In this document: piece by piece, positions 32,808 to 43,728 of the stretch
Position numbering within the stretch: position 1 is the stretch's first letter
How the letters are laid out: every line of letters begins with the position of its first letter
NCBI GenBank assembly: GCA_963971405.1
Contig: OZ020490.1
Span: forward strand, 15,587,464 to 15,651,463
DNA: 64,000 nt
Source: Psococerastis gibbosa
Lineage: Eukaryota > Arthropoda > Insecta > Psocodea > Psocidae
Reading direction: 5' to 3'
Program-made: the position numbers and the translations under genes
Notes under the pieces: model-generated
The model's input: only the letters and a program-made list of their open reading frames with translations
Told to the model about the DNA's origin: nothing
Database searches by the model: none

Positions 32808-33132
32808 TGTTGTTATTTCTAGCATTTCTGCTCTAAAGCAACCCTGTCAGCCTGGCGGGAGGAGTGAGTCTGTTTGTTAATTTGAGGCACACTAACTCAG
32901 ACTCCTTCACCTCGGGGAAAGGAGAGTTGACTGGCAGAGTGGACCTCCTGATTATAGTGGATTCCGAACCACTTGGGGGGACATGGTAAAGTCACACGAT
33001 TAAATCGGAAGTGACCAGGACTTGACACGCACGTAGACTGACTGATATATCTAACGCTGTGCCCAGTACCAAGTTTGCCGCAGTTTGAAACATGCTCTGC
33101 TCTAATAAATTCAACATGGTAAGGCCGTTGGC
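32808..33132 (-). mobile_element. Family C retroposon (SINE-like)
   Basis: GCATTTCTGCTCTAAAGCAA, CAGCCTGGCGGGAGGAGTGA, GATTCCGAACCACTTGGGGG and CAACATGGTAAGGCCGTTGG match the family. The AAC tail on the minus strand is short. The block between the GACTGACTGATAT and CCAAGTTTGCC segments is shortened relative to the 7.7-kb copy. Confidence 0.75.
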
Positions 33133-33620
33133 ATAGTAGTGGGGTAGGTGCCCTGTCTTTTTGCACTAGTTTTTCCCATGTTTTCACAGTGGGGTCGGTC
33201 CTGTTAATATCAACAGCAGCCGTATGTAAAACCAAAATTTCATAGTCTTCGCTGCTAACTAGCAAAGCAAATTAAAAGTAATACCGAGATAATGACATAC
33301 TGTGGCCCATGCGATTCCAGGAATCAATCTTCTTTCACTGGTGGCTAGCCATTAATAACCTATACAGGTATACAGCTGTGATCTCGGATTCTTCATACTT
33401 CATTAATGACTCAATAAACCATTGCGAATGCAGTTAACTCCTGTTTATGGTATCACAGAGAAACCTTAAAGACCGCAATTCATGCTTAGCTTCAGCCTTA
33501 GAAAAAAATATAATTTTGTTTTGTGTGTCTTTGAGAGCAAATTGGAGCACCCCCACTACGCTTTTTGTACAAAGAAATACTCATCTACATAACACTGACA
33601 CCAAATTGGTCTTCCTCGTG
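33133..33620. other. No recognisable feature
   Basis: Nothing supportable was seen. Confidence 0.45.
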
Positions 33621-33624
33621 ACTT

Positions 33625-33818
33625 CCATACAAAATATCGACTTCGATGGCCAGGTGGTAACGTGCTTGCACTTGTGCGAGTCTTTACCCGCCATGCGATC
33701 GGAGACGTGGCGTAACTCAGCACGGGTACTAACCTACAGAGGCGACTGAAGAGGTCAATCGCATATATTCATTAAATTGTTTGTATGAGATATTAAGCTT
33801 TTAAAAATAAAAAAATAA
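33625..33818 (+). repeat. SINE-like family H
   Basis: The cleanest H copy: TCGACTTCGATGGCCAGGTG, GTAACGTGCTTGCACTTG, GCGATCGGAGACGTGG, AGGCGACTGAAGAGGTCAAT and CATTAAATTGTTTG, with an A-rich end. GATGGCCAGGTGGTAACG resembles a tRNA box A. Confidence 0.65.
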
Positions 33819-33825
33819 ATAAAAA

Positions 33826-34548
33826 GAACCGGTCCGAGTTTACTCGAACATGCTTTCCAATTTATCAAAATTAGTAGATAGAGAAAATGAATAATTTCAT
33901 GGTAAATAATTTCCCTATGGTTAAATTTCCGATATCTCCGGGGGGGGGGGGGGGGGTTGTCCACCTGACGTCACTTGTCACTGGTGGTGAGATAAATTCT
34001 AGATAGGTCAGACCAACACATTGCCACACAGCAATACTGGCAGGGCACGCAATGCATTTAAGCGTGAATTTTCTATCATTTTTTCAAAAAAACATTTTTT
34101 TGTACAACCAAATACTTTTTTGGGAAAGCAACCTGTCCGGTTTCGTTACTCAATTTAACACCTAAAACATACATAACAACATACATTAACAACAACTACA
34201 ATATATGTAAATTTAAATGAAATCGTTGGAGCCGTTTTTGGGAAATAATTTTTTTAGACGTTTTTTTGAAGTTTTTTGAAAATAAAAACCCCCCAAATCG
34301 AGTTAGCCCAAAATAAAAATAAAAATGTCCCGAGGTATGATTTTTGTGAACCTACATGCCGAATTTCATCAAAATCGACCGAGTAGTTTGCCCGGAAATC
34401 AACGAACAGACAGACAGACAGACATTTCGTAAAAACCACTTTTTTCGTTCTTGGGACCTTAAAACATGTAAATCCGTTGAAATCTCGGAATCGAAAATTT
34501 CGACCGTCACAAAGCTTTCCTTATACTACGTATAAATTGGAAAGCAAG
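33826..34548 (-). repeat. Repeat family A with internal deletion
   Basis: It begins AAGAACCGGTCCGAGTTTAC and ends CTACGTATAAATTGGAAAGC. A G tract is at 33939-33956, and (CAGA)n at 34404-34420. About 230 bp present in the 4.9-kb copy between AACATAC and ATTAACAACAACT are missing. Confidence 0.8.
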
Positions 34549-34603
34549 AAAGGTTTTGTAAAAATGGAATTCAAGCATTGTGGCCAATCTATATTAGAAA
34601 GAT

Positions 34604-34946
34604 GTGCCAACGGCTTTACCATGTTGAATCCACGAGAACAGAGCGCGTTTCAAACTGCAGCAAACTTGGTAGTGTCGACAGCGTGGGCAGGGGAACATAG
34701 TGGGACATGATAACACGCTGAAACTATACTAGTCAATCTACGTGAGTGTGTCCAGTTTTGATCACCTCCGAATTAATCGTGTGACTTTACTATGTTCCCA
34801 AAGTGATTCGGAATCCACTACAATCAGGAGGTTCACCCTGTCAGTCAACTCCCCTTCTCTCTGAGGTGAAGGAGTCTTTGTCTAGGGTGTCCCAAGTTAA
34901 TAAACAGTCTTGTGTATACGGATCGATTCAATTTTTTACGGAATCA
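34604..34946 (+). mobile_element. Family C retroposon, alternative-3'-end subfamily
   Basis: The body matches family C up to CAAGTTAATAAACAGTC. It then switches to TTGTGTATACGGATCGATTC and ATTTTTTACGGAATCA instead of the usual GACTCACTCCCCC end. The copy at 43450-43728 has the same switch, so the change is inherited. Confidence 0.7.
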
Positions 34947-34959
34947 GTTTTTACGGAAA

Positions 34960-35131
34960 AGTGGTTCTGAATCCACTATAATCAGGAGGTCCACTCTTTC
35001 AGTCAACTCCTATTCTCCCCAAGGTGTAGGAGTCTGCCCTTAGTAGGGGGCCTCAAGTTAATAAACAGACCCACTCCCCCCGCAAGGCTGCATAAACAGA
35101 AATGCTGAAAGCAGGTGTTAGAAAAAAAAAT
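34960..35131 (+). repeat. Family C retroposon, 3' part
   Basis: GTGGTTCTGAATCCACTATA, TCAGTCAACTCCTATTCTCC, CAGACCCACTCCCCCCGC and GAAAGCAGGTGTTAG plus poly(A) give the standard family C end. It directly follows the alternative-end copy. Confidence 0.65.
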
Positions 35132-35922
35132 GAAAGAGGTTACATATCATGTATCAAAATGCTCATAAAAAATTTCTTCTGTTTGCCTTTTTTACCTTGT
35201 TTTTTTTTAGTGCGATTGGTATTTCATGAGATATTTGATTTTTACACTGACAAGGTTTTTCCTCCTCCGATCGTCGCTTAAAATTGGTCGTTATGCGGCG
35301 AAAGCAAGGAGCGAAGCTGATTGCTGCCGGCACGGAAAGGTGGATGCCCCTTGATGCGTCGCCGATTGCTAGTGTAATATGCATAATGAATGTGAAAAAT
35401 TACACAATTGAATAATATAAACACACCATCAAACGTCAATTAACTTTCTTCGGCTAAAATTAGAAAAACAATACTTAAAATGATGAACATGTATGTGTAA
35501 TAAACAGTACAATGGCTAAATTCAGGAAGACAATACAATGGAAGACAATACGTAGTGGCACAGAAAGCGTGCCATAAGTAGATTGCTATCTTAATGGCAG
35601 TACCACCTCTTTGCTTAAATTACAGCTGTACTGATTATTATGTTACATCTAGCTCTGTCACTCACCGTGAATCTCTAATTATAGTTATTTTTCGCATGGT
35701 TACTATAGTAATCTATATTTAAACAGTAGAATTCCTTTCCCTTTCTATTTTTGTACCGTGAGAACTGGGTGTCATCATGAGTAGGTGTTTCAGGTGTCAT
35801 TTTGTAAACACTGGGTGTCCTTCTAACCTCAAGGCTATTATTAAACATAGAAATCTTGAGAGAGGCTTTTAGGGAGATTTAGGCGAAATTTGCCTACAAA
35901 GAATTAAATTAAGAAGTTGCTT
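35132..35922. other. No recognisable feature
   Basis: Nothing supportable was seen. A minus-strand frame at 35163-35384 has no family signature. Confidence 0.45.
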
Positions 35923-35924
35923 GC

Positions 35925-36350
35925 AAGTAAATAAATAAATAATGACTTTTGTTCTATAACAGTGGTTCTCAATAAGAACGTTACCGTGACCCAAAATTCT
36001 GCTCCTCGTGGGTTCGCGATCTACGACTGTTGTGTCTTCAAAATTTTAATATGAGCTAGCTTTACTATATTATCCAAAAAAGTTACCAGTTGTTGCCGCA
36101 TTTCATACACTCTTGCCAGCGTCGTATTACCTTTAGATGAACAGCGCACCTCTGTGTGAATAAGCAGTGTTTCCAAGTCACCACATAGTTAACCTGATGA
36201 TATATTGCACTTTTTTTTTAATAATTTTGATTTTTGATACATTATACCTCACATAATTTGCCTTGGTGTCTTCGCAAACCTTGCGACCCTTTTCTGGGTC
36301 GTGACCCTATACTTGGGAATCACCTTTCTATAACGAAGTCAACCTACCTT
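35925..36350 (-). repeat. SINE T tail region split by a hAT element
   Basis: AAATAAATAATGACTTTTGT to 35959, joined to CGAAGTCAACCTACC after 36333, reconstructs the tail and start of the SINE T body seen at 48940 and 60922. The rest of the SINE is diverged or absent. Confidence 0.55.
35960..36325. mobile_element. hAT-like non-autonomous element (366 bp), perfect 8-bp TSD
   Basis: TTCTATAA flanks both ends (35952-35959, 36326-36333). The left terminus CAGTGGTTCTCAATAAG and the right TTGGGAATCACCT are imperfect inverted repeats. Subterminal CGTGACCC and GGGTCGTGACCC are also inverted. No ORF of note. Confidence 0.8.
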
Positions 36351-36424
36351 GTCTCAGCTTGTAGCCGGAGTAGGTTGACATCGAGGACGTATATTAGTTT
36401 TCCAATGGCCAATCATACGTAACA

Positions 36425-36515
36425 ATACACATCATGCTCGAAATCCATAGGGTCGTTGGCATTGGACAAGGGACCAATCAAATGGGCCACTACAAGTAGG
36501 CCTTCGTTCATTCAA
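36425..36515. repeat. Family D repeat, inverted copy
   Basis: CGAAATCCATAGGGTCGTTG, GCATTGGACAAGGGACC and CACTACAAGTAGGCC are the reverse of the family D blocks at 19.1, 20.5 and 38.9 kb. Confidence 0.55.
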
Positions 36516-36838
36516 GTGTCCTTTCGAATTATTCCTGATCGCAGGCTGTGCAGTATAATAAAATGTCATTGAATACATCTATAAAGAGCTCGTGAATGCA
36601 TTTTTGGCCATGAAAGAGGATTTCAACCGGTTGGTATTCGAAAGCGCTGAAAGGTTCCGTGTTCTCTAATAAAAATAGCAGAGGTATAGGAAAATGTCTT
36701 CTGATCCTTCCCGATCGAGCTTGACAAGTTAACAAGATCCGAGCTCACACTGTCGAAGCATATTCAACACATCAAGGTAGGAAATAGGTAACGAAAAATA
36801 AAATAAAAGAGATTTTTTTTTAAACTTCAAAAACGTAA
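36516..36838. other. No recognisable feature
   Basis: Nothing supportable was seen. Confidence 0.45.
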
Positions 36839-36840
36839 AG

Positions 36841-37022
36841 TTCTTCTCTTCTTCTTCGTCCCCCTTAGTGTCGCGTGCGCAGCGTGGGGGGGGGGTCGCC
36901 CCAAATCCATTTCCTGAACTCGCCGCGGTCGGACGTTAACGCCTTGAGCTCGGCCATTGTTTTCCCTCTTGCTCCGGCGAGTTGTTCAATCCTTTCTTCA
37001 AGGGTTGTCCTCGGTCTGACAA
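36841..37022 (-). pseudogene. LINE 3'-terminal ORF fragment
   Basis: The minus strand encodes TTLEERIEQLAGARGKTMAE, LKALTSDRGEFRKWIWG, then RH-stop and a (GAA)n tail. SDR..FRKW followed by a basic end and GAAGAA is a known LINE ORF2 terminus pattern. A poly-G run at 36889-36897 interrupts it. Confidence 0.65.
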
Positions 37023-37722
37023 TGGGTCTTCATCCTTGCGGCCTATCTACCGCCAACCTCCGTGTAAAACATAAAGTTATCAGTTATAAATATATTAACA
37101 CAGCAGGCAATGTAAGTCCAACTAACCCTTTGCTAAAATAGTATTATACCATTTCCACTAACCTTTACCGATAGATTGCCATGATGATCGCCAAAGCGGA
37201 ATTTGAAGAAGAAGAAGATTGTTTCTAATCTGAGGTGGAACTATGATTTCATCTCATAATTGGAGCCTTTGCTGTAGAAACCGATGTAGTAATTTACTTT
37301 CGTGGTAGTGATTTATATCCGAAGGAAGCCAACAAAAATTCTTCCACAGTCTTCTACATTATACCTTACACCACATAACAATTAATGATTTCATATTTGA
37401 CTTCTACCTATAACCGCATTTATCCCGTCATCATGGAAAAATCATAAATAATTTGCCCATGATTCATTAGGGAATACCAGTCACTTCACTTGGTGAGAAA
37501 TTTAGTCCGAGATTCTACTTAATTCCTAATACTGGATTACAGGCTATCTTTCTCAGTATAAATAAGTAAATTATATATTACACCGTAGTAAGTACTCATT
37601 ACAGGTAGTACTTTCCCGTCTGAGACCTCCCATTTTCGGCGCCACTGAATCATTGAAAGATTTTAGGAATTTATTTCAACTGGTTTTAATTATACCGACA
37701 ATGGGCGAATATTAATAAAAAG
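37023..37722. other. No recognisable feature
   Basis: A short GAAGAAGAAG run at 37208-37219; otherwise nothing. Confidence 0.45.
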
Positions 37723-37724
37723 GG

Positions 37725-37810
37725 GTCTCGAGGTATGATTTTTGTGAACCTACATGCAAAATTAGACTATCAAAAAGCTTTCCTTATACTACGTATAAAT
37801 TGGAAAGCAA
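37725..37810 (-). repeat. Repeat family A, short terminal piece
   Basis: TCTCGAGGTATGATTTTTGT, GAACCTACATGC, then CTTTCCTTATACTACGTATA and AATTGGAAAGC match family A, with the (CAGA)n centre deleted. Confidence 0.65.
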
Positions 37811-38940
37811 AAAACCCAGATTCTTTACTAACAGAGGTTCACCCTCCCCACTATCAATGCCAATGGCAGTAGAGTCAGGGATCTCCACTCCACGTCTTTA
37901 CAAGTCAATTTATCTTCCCATTTTGAGCCAATTTTACACCGCCTCATAAAGTTCTCTTATAACCGAGGCCCCATGTGGCAGACTCTCACGCTCGGGCTTG
38001 AGAGGCACAGGTTTTAAAATGTAATTGTATTTTTGATACATACACGAATTATCCATCTATGAGGCTTCGACTGGACCAAAAACATTTTCTGCTTCATTAT
38101 CTGTGTTTGCTTTTTGTAGGCCCTACGAGTCTTCACTTATCGAGTTCAACGTATTAAATATCATATGGAAATGTCACAGTTTGCGGAAAAGTAAACATGG
38201 ATGAAACAGAAAGTGGACAGACTGGAGTATTACGGCGATGCATTTACTTTCTTTCGCATGGAATGCTGGAGAACAAAGTTCAGCAAGGTCGCTCGCCGGC
38301 GCCCGTCCATCCGTGGCCACTCCATTGTCTTAGTTTTATTTTGTCTCTCCTTATTCAGGCACCCCTTTTTGTTAATGTTTAACTTTCCTTGCTGAGCTAT
38401 ACTCATTAGCGGCGCTTGCGGCCCGGTCTTAAGTAGACAGGACCATTGACAGAAAATTAATGCTTGACTTCCCCCTCTAAGTCTAAGACCAGTTGCGGAT
38501 CCAGTAAACCAGTACCGGTTTAACCACGACGCTCAGAGCCCCACACCGTTTTAAAAAAACGTAAAAAATACCCCCCCCCCCCCCCCCCCACAATAGACGC
38601 AAGCAAAAAGTTATATTATCCCGAAAATTAAAAAAAAAAAATATGAAAACTATTGAAAGTGGCGGGGAAAAGTGGCACTAATTTTATGTTTTTGTGTTGT
38701 TCTGAAAAAAAAACTTCAATGGTAAGCTGGGTGGATATTCAACTATAACCAATACGGTTAGGCAGCCAACTACGGTTTTTTTTTTACATGAAAAATTGTA
38801 GGTAGGCCCCACATTGGGTAGGTCTCAGGGCCCCCATAAGGGTTACACCTGCACTGCGGTGGGCCTATTATAACGTTTGGTTACAACTTAACCAAAGATA
38901 TAATAAATATGTAATTATATATATCCTGAAGGACGTTTTT
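37811..38940. other. No recognised gene; C tract at 38571-38589
   Basis: Two overlapping frames at 38197-38395 have no recognisable domain. The C tract is about 19 nt. CATTGGGTAGGTCTCAGGGC-like sequence is not assignable. Confidence 0.4.
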
Positions 38941-38944
38941 ATGA

Positions 38945-39035
38945 ACAGAGGTCTACTTAAAATAGGTCCCTTGTCCAACGCCAACGACCCCATGGATTTC
39001 GGACATTATTTGTATTTTGTTTCTGTATGACTATT
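38945..39035. repeat. Family D repeat
   Basis: GGTCTACTTAAAATAGGTCC, CCAACGCCAACGACCCCATG and ATTTCGGACATTATTTG match the other family D copies. Confidence 0.55.
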
Positions 39036-39052
39036 TCGTTATCACTGCAAAC

Positions 39053-39300
39053 AAAATTCAATAGGTCGCTTGCCCCTTGACAGTTTGGTTATGGGCGCAA
39101 AAAAAACAACTCAATTTTCATAAAAAATTACTAAAAAACAATTTTTCTGCTGAACCTTTCTCTCAATGTTTTCTTACTTCAGGTATGTTTTAGCTTACCC
39201 AGCCACTGTTACTGTGTAATTTCGGAATATATTGGTCTGCCCATTCTTGTCTATGCAATCGTCCCATCCATATGAGATAGGGGATGTCGAGGGATCCGGG
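39053..39300 (+). repeat. Repeat family A, distal part
   Basis: AATAGGTCGCTTGCCCCTTG, ACTCAATTTTCATAAAAAAT, TTCTTACTTCAGGTATGTTT and ATATTGGTCTGCCC match positions after the microsatellite core of family A. A G run is at 39299-39311. Confidence 0.65.
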
Positions 39301-39935
39301 GGGGGGGGGGGTATTCGAAATTTAACCCTAGGACAATTATTTACCAAAAAAACAATTACAGTACCTATCCTAACTGACAAATGGAAAAACACTCAGACTG
39401 GTACCTTTTATTATTAGGGCTGTCTTTAGTGAGGTTCCCCTCAAATGTAGGTTTTCCCATATTCAACAAATATTTTGCTAAAATACCTACAGTTTTTGGT
39501 TGCTACCCTTAGTATCGTGTCTACCAAACTGAAAATTGACCATCGGAACAGTTCGATAATTAGATCAGAGTTGAATTTAACTTTAGAAAACCAATAGGAG
39601 TTCAAGCGGGTGGAAATTGCAGGGAATTTCTCAAACTTGGACCTGTATTTGAAGTTAACCGCTTTACAGTGGCTTCATTATTAGTTTTAACTGAAATTAA
39701 GCTTAAATAAATTTGGTGCCATAGCAATTCGACAATTTATTAAGGTAAGAATCAATGCCGTTGGCATCAGTGGCGTTATAACAGCGTTAGCTTGAGGGGA
39801 GGGGGCAACCCTTTACAGGAAATGAAGAAAACTAATTTCCAACACCCCGTTATACACGGCATAATGGAAGGTAAATTCCCGCCATTTATTACCCGAAGAG
39901 TCAAATTTATCGACCATTACAAAGACATAGCCACT
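39301..39935. other. No recognisable feature
   Basis: CATCAGTGGCGTTATAACAGC at 39766 looks like a hAT end, but no partner was found. Nothing else. Confidence 0.4.
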
Positions 39936-39948
39936 CTGATATGCAAAG

Positions 39949-40232
39949 AAGCCGGCCGCCATACCAAGTTGAATCCAGCGGACCAGAGCAGGTTCAAAGC
40001 TGCAGACAACTTGGTCCTGTGCACAGTGCCGGTAGGGAAACATGGTAGGACTTGTCCTGGTCACCTCCGAACTAATCGTGTGACTTCACTGTGTTTCCCA
40101 AGTGGTTCGGAATCCACTATAATCAGGAGGTCCACTGTCCAATGGGCTGGCATAGGACAGTCAAGTCGGGGTCGCTCTATGGGCCCAAATATGAGGCCTT
40201 AGTCGTTATTAACCCGACGAACCCTACTACTA
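39949..40232 (+). mobile_element. C' retroposon (SINE-like) with (TAC)n tail and 13-bp TSD
   Basis: CTGATATGCAAAG flanks both ends exactly (39936-39948, 40233-40245). The 284-bp element starts CCGGCCGCCATACCAAG, includes AGTGGTTCGGAATCCACTAT and GGGGTCGCTCTATGGGCCC, and ends CCCGACGAACC plus three TAC units. It shares the central half with family C but has its own 3' half, also seen at 3945-4237 and partly at 58360-58510. No ORF of a known family. Confidence 0.85.
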
Positions 40233-40245
40233 CTGATATGCAAAG

Positions 40246-41380
40246 TTTGTTTCCTGGTATATATACATACATACCTAACCCTGGTATGTATATTTTTTTA
40301 AGGATAATTTTAAGAAATCTATGTTATAAGTAATACAAGTTATAGCATAAGACAAGAAGAAAGACTCAGTTATAAGCAATCAGCATCGCAGTCGGCACAA
40401 CTTATAATCCCAGAATCCATTCTATTGCACCCAATCGGTTCACGGCAAGGCTTTCTTCATGTACCAATAGACCTAAGAAATGACAAAGCTGAGAGAGCGA
40501 ATAAAAGATAATTCGCCATTAAAAACATGAAAAACATCCCGGGGTGATTTTTATTTACAAATTCTATCTCCAACACAGCAAGTCAATCCCGAATGTTAAT
40601 GCTACAAGACGTTCCTCTCGGATTCATACATTTTCAGGAAAGGAGAAAACCTTTTATCATACATTTCAGAAATAAAAACAGCACCCAGAATGTTTAGAGA
40701 GTAGCAACAGTTAATTCCTGAATTATTAATAGTAGGATTTTCTCAACGACAGCCTTGCTGTATGGTGTAGGCGAAATGTAAGAAGACAATGAAATGGGCA
40801 GCCACTATGAAATGAAATGAAATGAAATGAAATATAATAGGCCATTATTACCACATACAGTACAATATAGATATAAAGGTACAGTATGTGCTCGGCACCG
40901 TCAAAAATACAATTAGGTCTACCATGTAGGCTACATAATATCAAAACATCAAGTCTAGACTATAAACATTTTGACTATTTATGAGTCAATAATTTGAAAA
41001 AAAAAGAACAATGAAGAAAAGTCCATATCAATAGTTTTAGTTTGACAGAGAAGTCCATATCAATAGTTTTAGTTTGACATTCTAATGTTTAATAGGTTTA
41101 ACTAAAACTTTTCCCATTGGCTCTTTAAATTATCAGTGATAAGATTGGACTTAATATTTTGCCAAAAAGACTAGTTTTGATAAAACAGGCGAAAATATTT
41201 TGTCGAGTTCCTACATTCAAATTAATAAATTTACTGATTTCAAAATAATAATTGATTAATGTTAAAATTTTATTTAACATTATATTTAAATAAATTATTT
41301 GATATACATGGCATCGCATATGCAACTGTTATTCATAGGTGTTTGACAACAGACAATAGGCACTTATAAGTATGAAGAGA
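40246..41380. other. Unrecognised, with small tandem repeats
   Basis: An ATGAA pentamer run lies at 40807-40833. A 32-bp direct duplication, GTCCATATCAATAGTTTTAG plus flank, occurs at about 41021 and 41053. The AT-rich part nearest 41384 is the 3' untranslated side of the minus-strand LINE. Confidence 0.6.
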
Positions 41381-41383
41381 ATG

Positions 41384-42343
41384 TCAGCAGGGAGGGAGGT
41401 TGGTCGCTAGGAATTCATTGACGGAGTAAGGGCAACAACTCACCAGGAGTCCCTTCACCTTGCTCTTGAAAGCGTTTAGGCTAATATCTTCTCTTTTTAG
41501 ACCCTGTGGGAGCTTATTAAACAGTCTGGAACCGAGTTGGAAGGGTCCCTTTAGTACCTTAGAGAGTCTGACTGCTCCCAGGTGAATGTCACCCCTTCTC
41601 CGTGTGTGATGGTGGTGAATTTCATAATTTTTAAGCCCCAGTCCCTCCCTCCTGATATAAATTATCAGTTCTAATATAAATAGAGCAGGGAGAGTGAGGA
41701 TACCCAAACGAGGGAATAGTGATCGGCATGACACACGCTGGTCCAATATTCCTGCCAGAAGTCGCACAGCCTTTTTTTGCAGGCGGAAAGCCCTAGTGCA
41801 GTCTGAGGAATTTCCCCATAGGGCTACGCCATACGACAGGTGAGATTGCATGAGACTATAGTATATTACCTTTAGAATGTCATTGCCAGCGACAAAGGAT
41901 AGGTTTCTCATAAGGAACACCGTTGATGAGAGTTTCCCACATAATATGTCAATATGTAGTCGCCAATTAAGGTTGGAATCGAAGGTGATGCCTAGGAACC
42001 GGACGTCAGCCGCTTCGGTAATGTCGAGACCATTTGTAGTAAGTACTCTAGGAGTTGGGTGGCCGTGCTTGGTGCAACTTGGGATAATGAGTTCGGTTTT
42101 AACCGCGTTGAGGACCAACTTATTCGCTGCGAGCCACCGGTGAGCTTGCTCAAGAGTCTCACCAGCTCCGGACAAAGCTAACTGGGTATTGGGCGATAGT
42201 AGGGTAAGCACAGCGTCGTCCGCGTAGAGTCCCACATGGGGTTCCAGGGAGGTAGTTGACATAAAGGAGGCGAACTCGTTTATATAGATAAGGAACAGGG
42301 AGGGACCCAGGATACTGCCCTGAGGGACACCTGTACTAAACAC
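41384..42343 (-). pseudogene. Jockey/CR1-type LINE reverse transcriptase, 5'-truncated
   Basis: A 319-codon open frame on the minus strand starts inside the RT domain. TGVPQGSILGPSLFLIYINE is the palm motif before the catalytic loop. GLYADDAVL carries the YADD site (residues about 40-43). FLGITFDSNLNWRLHI and SLMQSHLSYGVALWGN follow, as in Jockey/CR1/L2-superfamily LINEs. A C-terminal region with HHHHTRRRGDIH and FNKLPQ ends at a TAG/TGA-type stop near 41384. The endonuclease, the first RT motifs and ORF1 are missing, so it is dead on arrival. The frame is intact, suggesting fairly recent insertion. The Met at the start is internal rather than a true initiator. Confidence 0.85.
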
Positions 42344-42420
42344 TTAACCGAGTTCAATTTGCGGTGGAATACAGGCTGTTCCTTTCTGTCGTATGGTTAT
42401 TTGAGACTTTTTGTAATTCA
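42344..42420. other. Spacer between two retroelement relics
   Basis: Short sequence between the minus-strand LINE 5' truncation point and the plus-strand LINE scrap carrying the hAT insertion. No motif seen. Confidence 0.4.
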
Positions 42421-42428
42421 CTCCCACT

Positions 42429-43162
42429 CAGTGGCGGCTCGTCCATAAGGGCACTGGGGCTACTGCCCTCCCAAAATTTTACAGGCAAACAAAGCAATTT
42501 CCTTTTAATAATAATAACAAATAACAATAATAAAATAATAATATACTAATCTAGATTCTGGAGAAAAATGCAACTGCTACAATTCGGCTATGCTATGTGC
42601 GTGCTCTGGGCAACTTGGGGCAATTTTCAATTTAGCCCCGGGTCGCCATGGCAACCGAGGCAGGCAAAAGTTAAGAAGATCGTTCCCACCATTGAAAAGG
42701 TGTACACAACTTTTCTCTTATGGACCTTGCAATGCAATTCCTGGCATATGCATTAATACATGGGCAGCGGGGCAGCGCCCCAAAAATGACTTTAAATGTT
42801 TCGTATTAATAATCGTTGAATATTAGTATTTTTTTTAAAATCATAATTTTAAGAGTTATTTTTGAGAAGAGTTTCACTATTTTGTCATGAGTGATGATTA
42901 TTATAAAAATTTTCTAAGTACAATTTTTGACTAGGGAAGTCAGGTTCTGCCCAACGGCCAGTTGTAATGTAGGGCTCTATATTAGAGTGCCTTATTGTAA
43001 TGTAAACAAATATTACAAAAATGTAAACAGCGAGTGATAGACTTGTTTGCCACTTCGAAATGCCGAAGAATCTATTTGATAATCAAGTAATGGTAAGTTA
43101 TATGCTATTACTTCATTACAATTCGTTGCCCCACCATTTTGATACACTACGAGCCGCCACTG
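42429..43162. mobile_element. hAT non-autonomous element (734 bp), perfect 8-bp TSD
   Basis: CTCCCACT lies at 42421-42428 and again at 43163-43170. The termini CAGTGGCGGCTCGTCC and ACGAGCCGCCACTG are inverted. This TIR is typical of a widespread animal hAT group. The interior has no transposase-like frame: it is AT-rich with stops. It interrupts a LINE relic whose coding continues at 43171. Confidence 0.9.
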
Positions 43163-43170
43163 CTCCCACT

Positions 43171-43400
43171 ACACACCATTAGACAGGGCACAGTGGAAGG
43201 AACCAATAGAGGAGGAAGGTCGAAGAAGGAATTCATGGATCAACTGAAGTAGGACGCAGGAGCTCGAACGTACCAAGAGCTGGCGGGGAAGGCGCAGGAC
43301 CGAGAGAGCTGGAGGATGATATGCAGAGAGTTGCTGCCAACCAATCGCTGAGATTCTGACCTCGGAAGAAAGAAGCACAGCAAGCCTGCATGCAATACCT
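43171..43400 (+). pseudogene. LINE ORF2 C-terminal fragment
   Basis: The frame gives GTVEGTNRGGRSKKEFMDQL, a stop, then ARTYQELAGKAQDRESWRM and ICRELLPTNR-stop. It fits the (I)EG..EG.R.RGR.R..FMDQ...DR..WR ending of the LINE type at 14788-15010. A small part probably lies left of the hAT element. Confidence 0.7.
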
Positions 43401-43449
43401 ATTTGGACAAGTGATAGATATGAGATAGAGCAAATGTAATGCGAGATTT

Positions 43450-43728
43450 TGATTCCGTAAAAAATTGAATCGATCCGTATACACAAGACTGTTTATTAAC
43501 TTGGGGCAACCTAGACGAAGCCTCCTTCATCTCAGAGAGAAGGGGAGTTGACTGACAGGATGAACCTCCTGATTATAGTGGATTCCGAATCACTTGGGGA
43601 ACACAGTAAAGTCACACGATTAATTCAAAAGCGACCATGACTCGACACTCACTTAGACTGACTGGTATAGTCTCAGCACGTTACCATGTTCCACCATGTT
43701 CCCCTGCCAACGCTTTGCACACTATACG
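43450..43728 (-). mobile_element. Family C retroposon, alternative-3'-end subfamily
   Basis: On the minus strand the family C body leads into AAACAGTCTTGTGTATACGG and the TTTTTTACGGAATCA end shared with 34604-34946. The 5' limit is near 43728, in GTGTGCAAAGCGTTGG. Confidence 0.7.

Noticed and set aside
32541..32825. Histidine-rich protein frame
   Set aside because: The histidines come from the ATG/GAT microsatellite at 32598-32624.
38197..38395. Two overlapping frames of about 60 codons
   Set aside because: Different frames of the same stretch with no domain or splice support.
39766..39800. hAT terminus CAGTGGCGTTATAACAGC
   Set aside because: No inverted partner or 8-bp duplication was found downstream.
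41877..42143. 88-codon plus-strand frame
   Set aside because: It is antisense to the clear LINE reverse transcriptase frame at 41384-42343.
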